A stretch of DNA of 40,330 bases from Planctomycetota bacterium. Its GTDB lineage: Bacteria > Planctomycetota > JAJSAM01. The DNA is taken from positions 1 through 40,330 of the forward strand of contig JALOQY010000003.1 in assembly GCA_025459285.1 (NCBI GenBank), in the 5' to 3' direction. Below, piece by piece: positions 1 to 7,612 of this stretch. The position numbers were made by a program, and so were the translations under genes. The first letter of the stretch is position 1. Every line of letters begins with the position of its first letter. The notes beneath the pieces are model-generated. The model worked only from the letters and a program-made list of their open reading frames with translations. It had not been told where the DNA came from and did not search any database.

Positions 1-131
1 GCGGGCTCCGGGGGAGCCCGCGATCGTCGCACGAGGAGGTGACCTTGATCCGGTCGCCGACGAGGAACGACGCCGGCATGGACGACGAGATCCGCTCAGG
101 ACCGCGCGATCCGGTGAGAAATGCGGGCTAG
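1..131 (+). CDS. 3' end of an unidentified protein (partial at left edge)
   Basis: The frame beginning at base 3 is open to a TAG at 129-131 and has the strong G/C third-position bias of the real genes nearby, so I read it as the C-terminal 42 residues of a gene entering from the left. It ends in the short motif VRNAG. No domain can be recognised in so short a piece. Its stop codon is the first three bases of a palindromic repeat that also supplies the stop of the opposing gene. An alternative is a tiny ORF starting at a TTG after the SD-like AGGAGGTGA near base 34; I cannot exclude it. Confidence 0.35.
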   Translation, partial: GLRGSPRSSHEEVTLIRSPTRNDAGMDDEIRSGPRDPVRNAG

Positions 132-190
132 CAGCCTGCCAGGGGAAAGGGTCGCAGCGCCAAGATCGTCCTTGGCCCGACTGGCTGCTA
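129..190. repeat. Palindromic convergent-terminator repeat, copy 1
   Basis: This is a 62 bp imperfect palindrome whose ends, TAGCAGCC and GGCTGCTA, are perfect inverted repeats. The inner part matches three other copies in the window (around 3162, 7550 and 13731) through the shared core TCGCA..GC..AGATCGTCC and its complement. The first three bases (TAG) stop the + frame on the left. The last three (CTA, which is TAG on the - strand) stop the - strand lipoprotein on the right. It probably folds into a hairpin in both transcripts and could act as a bidirectional terminator; the function is inferred from position only. Confidence 0.7.
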
Positions 191-508
191 ACGGAAACCG
201 TGCATCGGCTCGCAGAGCCGGCAGGGAGCGTAGCCGGCGTCCAGCGCCTCCCAGGGCCAGGCCCAGAACTGCCTCTTCGCGGGGTCGACCGACGCGGCCC
301 GCGGGCAGTCGACACGGTGGAAGAACCGATCCGTGGGGTCCCCGAGGAAGCCGCTGGGGGGTTCCCGGACGACGTGCTCCGGAGGCGGTTCCGGGTCGGG
401 GAACACCGGCGGCAGGTCGCCGGTGGTGGATCCGCAGGAGCCGGCGAAAAGCAGGGCGAGGGCGAAGAGCGGGATTCCATGAACCGGACGCACCCCCGGA
501 GCGTACAT
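188..508 (-). CDS. Small lipoprotein with Ada-like metal-binding motif
   Basis: This 106-residue protein starts with a short hydrophobic segment ending in the lipobox-like FAGSC (about residue 25), then a proline-rich linker. Its C-terminal 45 residues carry FHRVDC, then AGYAPCRLCEP. That spacing resembles the zinc-binding Ada-type domain, with His replacing the first Cys, so a His/Cys3 site is likely. I infer an envelope-anchored metal-binding protein. The ORF track extends the frame far upstream, but that part overlaps the divergent + gene antisense and reads as a shadow. ATG at 508 is the first start that leaves a complete signal peptide. The stop codon lies inside the palindromic repeat. 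No partner gene shares its strand. Confidence 0.6.
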   Translation of the reverse strand: MYAPGVRPVHGIPLFALALLFAGSCGSTTGDLPPVFPDPEPPPEHVVREPPSGFLGDPTDRFFHRVDCPRAASVDPAKRQFWAWPWEALDAGYAPCRLCEPMHGFR

Positions 509-553
509 CAGGAGGAGGCCGCCAGCCAGAACGGACCCGGCGAGGTTCGGACC

Positions 554-1282
554 GTGCAACTCTTCTATTACGGCACGCAGGACGTACCCGTACCGCCCCG
601 GCGGACGCGGCCGCCGCCGTCCGCCTCGCGGTCCTTCCTCTGCGAATCGTGCCGGTCGGCCGTGACCGGGGAGGAAATCGAGCGGGGAGCGGCCTCCGAG
701 GTCTTCGGACTCGTCCTGTGCGGGCCCTGCCGGGAGCGCTTCCACGGCGAAGACCGGGTCGAGTTGTATTTCTGCGGAGAGTGCGGGGTCTCGGTGCCGC
801 TGTTCCGGGTCGAGACCGGGGAGGCGGTCGAAGGGGACGGGCGGATCCTGTGCCTCGAGTGCCGGGCAGCGCGCCGCCGGCCGAAGGTCCGAAGGATCTC
901 GATCCTGGTTGCGGCGCTGTTCCTCGTCCTCGCGTGGTTCCTCCGGCCGGCCGCCCCCGGTCCCCCGGTCGGCCCCGGCTCCGCGCGTCTCATCGGGGAA
1001 CTGCTTCCCGCGCAGCCGCCCGATGCCATCCCCCGCGAACGTCTGGAGGTCATCGACAGCCGGATCCTCGCGATCGCCTCGCGAAGGCCCCTGCTGGAGG
1101 AAGTCCGGGATCTCGCGCTCGCGGCGATCGAGGAGGCCAACACCGGGCTGCTCCTCGGGCAGGAGGAGTTCCGCCGCAGGATCGAGGCACTCGAGGAGTT
1201 GCGTCGGGAATTGGCCCGGAGGCTCGACGAACTGGAGCCGGAGGCGAAACGACTCAACCCTGACGCGGGTGATTACCGATAG
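554..1282 (+). CDS. Zinc-ribbon membrane protein with cytosolic coiled coil
   Basis: This 242-residue protein carries two pairs of CxxC motifs before a single membrane helix. The motifs CESC (30-33) with CGPC (56-59), and CGEC (74-77) with CLEC (100-103), look like two four-cysteine zinc sites of the ribbon/LIM-like kind. Residues about 110-128 (ISILVAALFLVLAWFL) form a transmembrane helix. Residues 170-240 are charged and heptad-like, predicting a coiled coil. I chose GTG at 554 because GAGG lies eight bases upstream and because the longer frame overlaps the divergent lipoprotein. It is the first of three + genes with small gaps that probably share a transcript. Family unknown to me; the zinc sites and topology are visible, the role is not. 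Confidence 0.7.
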   Translation: MQLFYYGTQDVPVPPRRTRPPPSASRSFLCESCRSAVTGEEIERGAASEVFGLVLCGPCRERFHGEDRVELYFCGECGVSVPLFRVETGEAVEGDGRILCLECRAARRRPKVRRISILVAALFLVLAWFLRPAAPGPPVGPGSARLIGELLPAQPPDAIPRERLEVIDSRILAIASRRPLLEEVRDLALAAIEEANTGLLLGQEEFRRRIEALEELRRELARRLDELEPEAKRLNPDAGDYR

Positions 1283-1334
1283 ATGGCCGGGTTCGGTACG
1301 CCCGGATCGGCCGAGATCGGCCGCGGAGAGGAGC

Positions 1335-1970
1335 ATGGCCAAAGAACGGTTTCGCCGGCGCAAGATCATCGTCGATCGCCGGTTCCAGTTCGGGATCTCG
1401 CTGCGGGTAGTCCTCTTTCTCGCGGGCTACCTGCTGCTGTTCTACCTGATGGCGGTGTTCGCCCCCTTCATCCTCATGGTCCTCTCCGGCGGGACGGAAG
1501 AGGCCATGATCACCGCCACCCGTCAGGTGACGCTCTTCGTGGAGCAGTTGCTGCTGCCCCTCGGTCTTACCTTCGCCTGCCTCGGCCTTCACTGCATTCT
1601 GCTCACACACCGCATCGCGGGCCCGGTGTACCGTCTGCGGCGGACCATGGACAGCGCCGCGGCCGGGGACTGGTCCACGGACGTTCGCCTGCGGGACGGG
1701 GACTATCTGAAGGCCCTCGCGGATGGCTGGAACCTCATGGTGACACCGCTTCGTCGAGACCTCGAAGCGGTGCGCGGCGATCTGCGCGAAACGCTCGCGG
1801 AGGTGCTGGCCGAAGGGTCGGGCGTCACCGATCGCCGTCGACTGGCCGGGAAGCTGGAACGGGCCCTCGGAGTGCTCGATGCCTACCGGACCAGGCCCGA
1901 GAGCGAGGACGACGCCGTGATGGGGGACGGGGAAGCTCGCGTGGAGGAGCGCGCCGCCCTGGAAGTCTGA
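1335..1970 (+). CDS. Two-helix membrane protein with HAMP-like segment
   Basis: This is a 211-residue protein with a basic N-terminus, a transmembrane helix at about 22-50 and a second at about 67-90. The segment immediately following (HRIAGPVYRLRRTMDSAAAG) has the pattern of the first helix of a HAMP domain, with the conserved proline after the membrane exit. A second helical stretch (LADGWNLMVTPLRRDLEAVR) fits the second HAMP helix. There is no kinase, cyclase or methyl-accepting domain after it, so it is a sensor or scaffold without an obvious output module. The C-terminus is acidic and low-complexity. The ATG follows GGAGAGGAGC. It lies 52 bases after the zinc-ribbon gene and 79 before the next, consistent with an operon. 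Confidence 0.7.
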   Translation: MAKERFRRRKIIVDRRFQFGISLRVVLFLAGYLLLFYLMAVFAPFILMVLSGGTEEAMITATRQVTLFVEQLLLPLGLTFACLGLHCILLTHRIAGPVYRLRRTMDSAAAGDWSTDVRLRDGDYLKALADGWNLMVTPLRRDLEAVRGDLRETLAEVLAEGSGVTDRRRLAGKLERALGVLDAYRTRPESEDDAVMGDGEARVEERAALEV

Positions 1971-2049
1971 ATCGTCGGCGATTCAGGAACGTTCGGGTCG
2001 CCGCGGCCCCGGGACGAGGGGCCGGGCGGATGTGGAGGCTGGCCGCCGG

Positions 2050-3138
2050 ATGCTCCTCAGGAATCTCAAGGCCGTGAACTTCCTCTGCCTGCGCGAAGTC
2101 GATGTGCGGAACATCCCGCGGCGCGGAGTGGTGGGGATCGAAGTTCCGAAACATGGGGACCGGTCCGACTTCCGGGCTCTTCTCTCCTACGCCTTGTTTG
2201 GCGCGACCAGCGTTCCGGGTCCCGTGGTCCGGCCCGGGTCATCGTTCGCCTACGTCGAGATCGAACTGCTGCACGCTGCGGCCGGGGCGGTGTCGATCTT
2301 CCGGGGGACGGACCGGAACGGCGCCGAGCAGGTTTCGCTGCGGGAGTCGAACCAGGGCACGATCCTCCGTCAGCCCGGATCGGTGGAGGAGCGCGTCCGC
2401 GGCCTGCTCCCGTTGTCTCCTTACCGGTTTTCGACCGAGTACCTTGGTGCGGCGATCGAAGGTCGCCAGCCGGATGAAATCCACCGACCGCCGGAGGAGA
2501 GCGACCAGGGGCTGGCGGGGCCGGAAGAGGGGTACGAGAGACCCCGAGAGGTGGAGCCCGCCGCCCAGGCTGTGCCCACCCCCGACCGGACCTCCGGGAC
2601 CCTGATCCTCGCCATCGTATTCTCCGGTCTGGCCCTCCTGCTCTTCGCCTTGCTGTTCGCCGCCCGTTGGACCATGGGCACCGGCACACCCTTCGTGGCG
2701 GTGGCCCAGGTGCTGGTAGGCATTCTGGTCGTGTTCAACGCCTGGATGGCGGTGCGGGAATGGCGCCGTCCGGAGCCCGTCGCTGCTCGGGGTTCCGGGG
2801 AGGAGTCGGCCTTTCCGCAGGAGCCCGGGAGTCCATCCTCTTCCGAGTCTCCCGCCGCGCCACCCGAGGCTCCCGCGGTGGCGATTCCGGCGGAAGATGG
2901 ACTGGCCCCCGATGTCGTCCGGGATCTCGGGAGTCTTGGCAACCCCGAGGACACGCGGTTCCTCGTTCTCTCCGGCCGCTGGTCCGGGGACGCGGCGGAA
3001 CTCCTGCGCTGTGCCGGGCCGTCCGTATCCCAGGTGATCCTGCTCACGTCGGCGGGCGGAACGCCCCCCGGGAGCGACATGCGACTGTCGGTGGAGGAAG
3101 CGACCGGCGGCGGATGGCGCCTGACCCTCGCGCACTGA
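2050..3138 (+). CDS. Membrane protein with degenerate Rad50/SbcC-like N-terminus
   Basis: Residues 1-60 (MLLRNLKAVNF ... LLSYALFG) read like the start of a Rad50/SbcC or AAA_23 ATPase, which opens with a beta strand, then the P-loop, then a helix ending in YALFG. Where the Walker A GxxGxGKS/T should be, this protein has EVPKHGDRSDF, lacking the lysine and Ser/Thr, so nucleotide hydrolysis by a normal P-loop is unlikely. Two transmembrane helices follow (about 181-205 and 215-238), then a Pro/Glu/Ser-rich linker and a compact C-terminal domain of about 80 residues that I do not recognise. The length is 362 residues. ATG 2050 is preferred over GTG 2032 because GGAGG sits 11 bases before it. It is the last gene of the three-gene + cluster, followed by a palindromic terminator-like repeat. 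Confidence 0.6.
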   Translation: MLLRNLKAVNFLCLREVDVRNIPRRGVVGIEVPKHGDRSDFRALLSYALFGATSVPGPVVRPGSSFAYVEIELLHAAAGAVSIFRGTDRNGAEQVSLRESNQGTILRQPGSVEERVRGLLPLSPYRFSTEYLGAAIEGRQPDEIHRPPEESDQGLAGPEEGYERPREVEPAAQAVPTPDRTSGTLILAIVFSGLALLLFALLFAARWTMGTGTPFVAVAQVLVGILVVFNAWMAVREWRRPEPVAARGSGEESAFPQEPGSPSSSESPAAPPEAPAVAIPAEDGLAPDVVRDLGSLGNPEDTRFLVLSGRWSGDAAELLRCAGPSVSQVILLTSAGGTPPGSDMRLSVEEATGGGWRLTLAH

Positions 3139-3161
3139 TCGCCGATCCGGAGCACGTCCGT

Positions 3162-3228
3162 TATCAGCGGCCCGTCGGGGCCGAGGACGATCTCTGCGGT
3201 GCGACCCTCTTTCTCCTTCAGGTTGCCG
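3162..3228. repeat. Palindromic convergent-terminator repeat, copy 2
   Basis: The core GTCGGGGCC followed by GACGATCTCTGCGGTGCGAC matches the copy at 7550-7612 almost base for base. The outer arms are more decayed (TATCAGCG and GGTTGCCG). It lies in the 105 bp gap between the convergent genes ending at 3138 (+) and 3244 (-). Here the stop codons are outside the repeat. Confidence 0.65.
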
Positions 3229-3243
3229 GGCCGAAGGTCCGCG

Positions 3244-4950
3244 TCAGGCCGGGTCCGGGTCTGCCCGGAGGGCGGTGGCCGCCGCCTGGCGGACCATGGG
3301 CGACGGGTCGGACATCGCCCGGTGGATCTCCTCGAGACCTTTGGCGCTCCTCCGAATGGCGAGCGCGGTCACCGCGCAGGCTCGGATCTCCGCGGATGCC
3401 TGCCTCCGCAATATCGTCCGCCGTCGCACCGCTCGAAGGAGGAAGTCCTCGCTCGTACGGTCCTTCGCCCGGCCCAGGGCCAGGAGGATCCCGCGCTTCT
3501 CGAAGTAGTCGCGGGACGGGAAGTCCGCAGCCTCGACGATCCGGAGCAGGGCGTCGCGGTATGACGCGGGTGGCAGTCCCTCCAGCGTGCCGATCGCGAG
3601 GAGCCGGGTGTCCTGGTCCGCCGATAGGAGTGCCTCGCGGATGAAGGGGAAAGTGTCCTCGGTGCCCACACGGCGAAGGAGCCGGAAGGCCTCCCTGCGT
3701 ACATCCATCTCCGGATGGCGTATGAGCACCCGGAGCGCGGACAGCAGTTCCGGTCCCGGGTGGCTCCCGAGTGAGGGCAGGATCCGAAGGAGGATATCGG
3801 TGGGGATTCCCGGGTCGCAGAGCCGAGCGAGCAGCACCGGCGTGGAGCCGCCCCCCCCTCGCCTGAGCAGTTCGAAACCGGCAATCCGCGTGGCCGGGTC
3901 CTGAAGGAGGGTCTCGACCGCCTCCGCGGACCGCGGGCCGAGCATGGCGATCACCTCCGCCAGACGGTCGAGGTCCTCGGGACGGACCCGTCCGAGGTAG
4001 GGGTTGACCGTCGCGATCAACTGGCCCGGATCGATCGTCGCCAGGGCTTCCGCGACGGCCGTCCGGGTCCCGGCCGAGCAGCACTGCGCGAGGAATCCGG
4101 CAATCTCCCGCGCGAGGCCGGCAGCGGCGCGGAAGCCCCCTTCGGAGAGGAGTGCCATGACCGACCGGGTGAGGATTCCGAGGATCTCCGCGGCCTCGGG
4201 CCCCGGACTGTGCTCCGCAAGGGGGAGAGCGAGCCCGGCGAGTTCGCGGAAGAGATCACGGTTCTTCTCCTCCAGGACGAGGTCGTCGACGCGCCGGCGC
4301 TCGGACTCCGACACGTGGAAGAGGGTCGCGAACCGACCATCGGCGCTCGCGGCCTGGGCCATGAGCCGGTCGAGCATCGGCTTGACGGTGGACCGCAGGG
4401 AGGTCGCGGGTTCCTCGCTGGTCCGCCCCTCCGTCAGGAACCGATCGAACTCCGAGCGGTCCGCATCCTCGAGGAAGTCCTCCAGGACGATGAAGTTGAT
4501 GGAGGTGAAGTCCTTCTCCCAGAGAAGGCTCAGGAGGTCGTCCACCGGGGTGCGGGTTCGGAGTGTGCGGTGCAGCACGAGGCAGAGATCGAAGACCTCC
4601 GTGGCCGGCACGCCTCGGCAGAAGGCGATTTCGCGCACGCCGTGGATGAAGAGCCGGAAGGCGAATCCCTCGTCGCGGTCCAGGCTCTCGTACACCGTGG
4701 TGCCGCGGAACGTGATCCGTCCCTGGGCCACCCGAAAGACCAGTTCGGTCTCCGTCTCGAGGATGCGCCCGAGTTCGCGGTGGAACTCGGCAACGGCGGA
4801 CCGGAGGGTCGGGTGGTCTTCGGTATAGAGCCGGAATGCCTTCAGTGTCCGCTGGAAGGCGACAATGAGCGCCGCCACCCGCGCCATCTGCGGTGCGCTG
4901 GTCTCGTCGTCACTGACGGCCGGGGGGATCGCCATGGGAGGCTGGCTCAT
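3244..4950 (-). CDS. HEAT-repeat protein
   Basis: This 568-residue, probably cytosolic protein is dominated by helical repeats. The N-terminal 120 residues (VAFQRTLKAFRLYTEDHP) resemble the opening of HEAT-repeat proteins common in Planctomycetota and Myxococcota. From about residue 290 onward there are clear HEAT-like units with the pattern P..R..A...L, for example SDPSPMVRQAAATALRA near the end. Such arrays act as protein-binding scaffolds; no catalytic motif is visible. ATG 4950 is chosen because AGAGAGGAACC precedes it; the ORF track's longer frame runs antisense through the permease gene and is a shadow. It diverges from the permease across a 261 bp gap. Confidence 0.75.
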   Translation of the reverse strand: MSQPPMAIPPAVSDDETSAPQMARVAALIVAFQRTLKAFRLYTEDHPTLRSAVAEFHRELGRILETETELVFRVAQGRITFRGTTVYESLDRDEGFAFRLFIHGVREIAFCRGVPATEVFDLCLVLHRTLRTRTPVDDLLSLLWEKDFTSINFIVLEDFLEDADRSEFDRFLTEGRTSEEPATSLRSTVKPMLDRLMAQAASADGRFATLFHVSESERRRVDDLVLEEKNRDLFRELAGLALPLAEHSPGPEAAEILGILTRSVMALLSEGGFRAAAGLAREIAGFLAQCCSAGTRTAVAEALATIDPGQLIATVNPYLGRVRPEDLDRLAEVIAMLGPRSAEAVETLLQDPATRIAGFELLRRGGGGSTPVLLARLCDPGIPTDILLRILPSLGSHPGPELLSALRVLIRHPEMDVRREAFRLLRRVGTEDTFPFIREALLSADQDTRLLAIGTLEGLPPASYRDALLRIVEAADFPSRDYFEKRGILLALGRAKDRTSEDFLLRAVRRRTILRRQASAEIRACAVTALAIRRSAKGLEEIHRAMSDPSPMVRQAAATALRADPDPA

Positions 4951-5211
4951 GGTTCCTCTCTCAGTGGAGATCGGGAGGGCGCCGCCGGTCGCATTAGCAC
5001 ATTCGCCCCGGAGGTTCGTCGGACGCGGGCTTTCCGCCCGCCCGCCGGTCGGCATGCCGGGGCGTGATGCAGCCGTGACGGAGACGACCGAAACTGGCCG
5101 ACCGGAGGCCGGGTGGCATCCCGGCCACCTTGGGTCCGCGTCGCGCGCGGTCGCCGTGCCGCTACCGGCGCGGCCGGTGGCGCGCCTGGAAGGACTCTCC
5201 CGAGGACCTTC
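4951..5211. other. Divergent intergenic region with two hairpins
   Basis: This gap separates the HEAT gene (-) from the permease (+). It contains two good inverted repeats: GCGGGC-tttcc-GCCCGC near 5028, and GGCCGGG-tggcat-CCCGGCC near 5108. A possible - strand -10 box (GCTAAT) lies near 4999, without a convincing -35. Nothing coding is seen. Confidence 0.4.
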
Positions 5212-6552
5212 ATGTACAAACTGTTCCTGAGCCTGCGGTACTTCCGATCGCGGCTCATCCATTTCGTCCCGGTCGTCTGCATGACGCTCGGCGTCATGGC
5301 GCTCATCGTCATCCTCGCGGTGATGGACGGGTTCCAGGCGCAGTTGCGCGCCACGCTTCGGGGTACCCTGTCCGACCTCATCATCCGGGTCAACTACGAG
5401 AGCGACTTCGAGAAGTGGAAGGAGATCCTCTACTCGGTCGAGGGTGTGCGGGCGGTCTCGCCGCATCTCCAGAGCTTCTGCCTCGTCGCCCAGGTTCCCC
5501 CGCCGTCCCGCCCGGGCGAGTTCGAGCGCTCGGCGCTGATGGACGGGGCGATGGTGCTCGGGATCGACTCCCGGCTCGAGTCCCAGGTATCCTTGTTCCG
5601 GAGTTACCTGAAATGGCGCGAGAAGAACCGGGAACGGGAGGAGTGGGGCTCGTCGACCCCCGACATCGAAGCGCCGTTTCGGGTCTTCGACCGCCGCTAT
5701 GATGATCGCGCGGGCGTGATCCTCGGGCGACAGCTCGCGGAGCGCCTCGGAGTCATGAGGCCGCGGGTGGAGCGGGATCCCGAGGGCCGCCTCCTCCGCG
5801 CCGACTACGACCGGGTCTACCTGACGACCATGGTCCGGACGGAGGGCCAGGAGCGGTACCGGGCGGAACAGCAGGACTTCTGTGTCACCGGCATCTACGA
5901 ATCCGGGAACCAGGAGATCGACCAGCACATCGCGTATCTCGACCGCGGGGACGCCAGGAAGTTCTTCCAGTTCTCCCTCGATCCGTCGGAGATCAGGGTC
6001 CAGCTTGCGGACTACGAGAGCCAGAAGGACCGGGTGAAGAAGCAACTCAACGACCGCCGGCAGGAAGTTTTCGCGCGGACCGTCGTGGAGGGGACCGCTT
6101 GGCCCGCCTACCTGCTGCCCTACACCGTCTACACGTGGGAGGACCAGCGGCGCAACTTCCTGAATGCGATCAGCAACGAGAAGGGCCTCATCGCGATCAT
6201 CGCCGGGATGGCGTTCATCGTCACGGGCTTCATGATCTTCTCGATCCTCTCCATGATCGTGACGATGAAGACCCGCGACATCGGCATCCTGAAGGCACTG
6301 GGTGGGACCACGGGCGGCGTTCTCCGGATCTTCCTCGTCAACGGGCTCCTCGTCGGACTGGTGGGGGGGGCTCTCGGACTGCTCTTCGGGTTGCTCTTCG
6401 TCCACCACATCAACGAGATCAAGGAACTGCTGAATCGCCTGTTCGGCTGGGAGCCGTTCCCCCAGAACATCTACCTCTTCTCCGAGATCCCCACGCGGGT
6501 GGTCCCGGGGGAAGTGGCCATCGTGACCGGGATGGGAGTCACTGCGCTATGA
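5212..6552 (+). CDS. LolC/E-type FtsX permease, C-terminally truncated
   Basis: This 446-residue permease belongs to the LolC/LolE/MacB family, which works with a LolD-type ATPase to release lipoproteins from, or transport substrates across, the inner membrane. It has a first helix (FVPVVCMTLGVMALIVILAV), a periplasmic domain of about 300 residues, a second helix near residue 330 and a third near residue 375 within the FtsX domain, including the coupling motif MKTRDIGILKALGG. Family members end with a fourth helix and a cytosolic tail near P.W.A.R..P..ALR. Here the protein stops at GMGVTAL, inside what should be that helix, and the stop overlaps the ATPase start (ATGA). About 30 residues are missing. 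The start ATG follows GAGG. Transcription with lolD and the downstream lipoprotein gene is likely. Confidence 0.85.
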   Translation: MYKLFLSLRYFRSRLIHFVPVVCMTLGVMALIVILAVMDGFQAQLRATLRGTLSDLIIRVNYESDFEKWKEILYSVEGVRAVSPHLQSFCLVAQVPPPSRPGEFERSALMDGAMVLGIDSRLESQVSLFRSYLKWREKNREREEWGSSTPDIEAPFRVFDRRYDDRAGVILGRQLAERLGVMRPRVERDPEGRLLRADYDRVYLTTMVRTEGQERYRAEQQDFCVTGIYESGNQEIDQHIAYLDRGDARKFFQFSLDPSEIRVQLADYESQKDRVKKQLNDRRQEVFARTVVEGTAWPAYLLPYTVYTWEDQRRNFLNAISNEKGLIAIIAGMAFIVTGFMIFSILSMIVTMKTRDIGILKALGGTTGGVLRIFLVNGLLVGLVGGALGLLFGLLFVHHINEIKELLNRLFGWEPFPQNIYLFSEIPTRVVPGEVAIVTGMGVTAL

Positions 6553-7283
6553 GTGAAAGCGTGAGCTCCGATCCGATCCTGGTCGCGTCCGGGATCCACA
6601 AGAAGTACCGGATGGGGTCGGAGGAGATCCTGATCCTGCAGGGCCTCTCCATGACCCTTGCGGAGGGGGAGATCCTGGCGGTGGTAGGGGCCTCCGGGGT
6701 GGGGAAGTCGACACTCCTCCACATCCTCGGACTCCTCGACACACCGGACCAGGGCACCGTGACCTTCCGCGGCGAGGATCTCTTCGCCCTGCCTCCGAAG
6801 CAGCGGGCGGAGCGAAGGAACCGGGTGTTCGGCTTCATCTTCCAGTTTTACCACCTGATTCCGGAGTTGACCGCGCTGGAGAACGTGCTCCTGCCGAGCA
6901 TGATCGGCCCCGGCTTCCTCGCCTGGCGCCGGGTGCGCCGGGAGCGGCGCGAGAAGGCCCTCGGCATCCTCGGGGATCTCGGCCTCTCGCACCGGCTGAA
7001 GCACCGGCCGGCCCAGCTTTCGGGGGGGGAGCGCCAGCGGGTGGCGATCGGCCGGGCGCTCATGAACGACCCCGCCGTGCTGCTCTGCGACGAGCCGACG
7101 GGCAACCTGGACCCGGTGACGCGGGTCGGTGTGCAGGAGGCCCTCTGGGGACTGAACCGCCGCCGGGGCCAGACGATCCTCGTCGTGACGCATGACGAGC
7201 GGATGGCCGCCGAGGCCCATCGGGTGGCGAGGATGGACCACGGGGCGCTCGTGGAAGAGAGCACTGGCGGTGCGTCGGCGTGA
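6549..7283 (+). CDS. lolD: LolD-type ABC transporter ATPase
   Basis: This 244-residue ATPase powers the adjacent FtsX-type permease, most likely in lipoprotein release. All motifs are present: Walker A GASGVGKST, Q-loop FQFYHLIPELTALENV (typical of the LolD/MacB group), signature LSGGERQR, Walker B VLLCDEPTGNLD and the switch histidine in VTHD. Length is normal for LolD. Its ATG overlaps the permease stop, implying translational coupling. The lipoprotein gene 17 bases downstream fits a lipoprotein-sorting context but could be coincidental. Confidence 0.9.
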   Translation: MSESVSSDPILVASGIHKKYRMGSEEILILQGLSMTLAEGEILAVVGASGVGKSTLLHILGLLDTPDQGTVTFRGEDLFALPPKQRAERRNRVFGFIFQFYHLIPELTALENVLLPSMIGPGFLAWRRVRRERREKALGILGDLGLSHRLKHRPAQLSGGERQRVAIGRALMNDPAVLLCDEPTGNLDPVTRVGVQEALWGLNRRRGQTILVVTHDERMAAEAHRVARMDHGALVEESTGGASA

Positions 7284-7300
7284 AGCGGTAGAATGACCAC

Positions 7301-7552
7301 ATGCGACGCTTCTGCATCGCCCTGGCCGGCGCTCTCTTCCTCGCGGGCTGCATGAGTGCGCCCACGCCCCTGACGGAGAACATGTTCGAGGACGATGGTC
7401 TGCCCGAGCGGCCCGATCAGTTCCTCGGGAACATCCGGCACGCGTTCTCGGACCACGTGGATGACTGCGTGGTGGGCCTCTCGTTCACCTCGCGATCCAT
7501 CTCCCGCGGCATCGCCGCGGACTGGGAGCGCTTCTCGCGGACGCTGGATTAG
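7301..7552 (+). CDS. Small lipoprotein
   Basis: This 83-residue protein has a textbook lipoprotein signal: MRRF, a hydrophobic stretch and the lipobox LAGC with Cys at residue 17. The mature part is short, acidic and Trp/Phe-containing, ending DWERFSRTLD, with no domain I recognise. It follows lolD by 17 bases on the same strand, so it may be co-transcribed with the transporter. Its TAG stop is exactly the first three bases of a palindromic repeat. Confidence 0.7.
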   Translation: MRRFCIALAGALFLAGCMSAPTPLTENMFEDDGLPERPDQFLGNIRHAFSDHVDDCVVGLSFTSRSISRGIAADWERFSRTLD

Positions 7553-7612
7553 CCGCCTGTCGGGGCCAGGGACGATCTCTGCGGTGCGACCCTTTACCCC
7601 GACGGGCTGCTA
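7550..7612. repeat. Palindromic convergent-terminator repeat, copy 3 (best conserved)
   Basis: This 63 bp palindrome has outer arms TAGCCGCC and GGCTGCTA, then GTCGGGG pairing with CCCCGAC, then AGGG with CCCT. The whole gap between the convergent genes is the repeat. Its first three bases are the stop of the + lipoprotein gene and its last three, read on the - strand, are the stop of the proline-rich protein gene. It is the clearest example of the family. Confidence 0.75.

Noticed and set aside
1-21. Perfect hairpin GCGGGCTCC-ggg-GGAGCCCGC at the left edge as a terminator
   Set aside because: It lies within a frame with coding bias that stays open to 131, and no T-tract follows.
188-1369. 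Full 393-codon - frame as one protein
   Set aside because: Residues before the ATG at 508 are antisense to the zinc-ribbon gene and lack any domain; only the last 106 codons look real.
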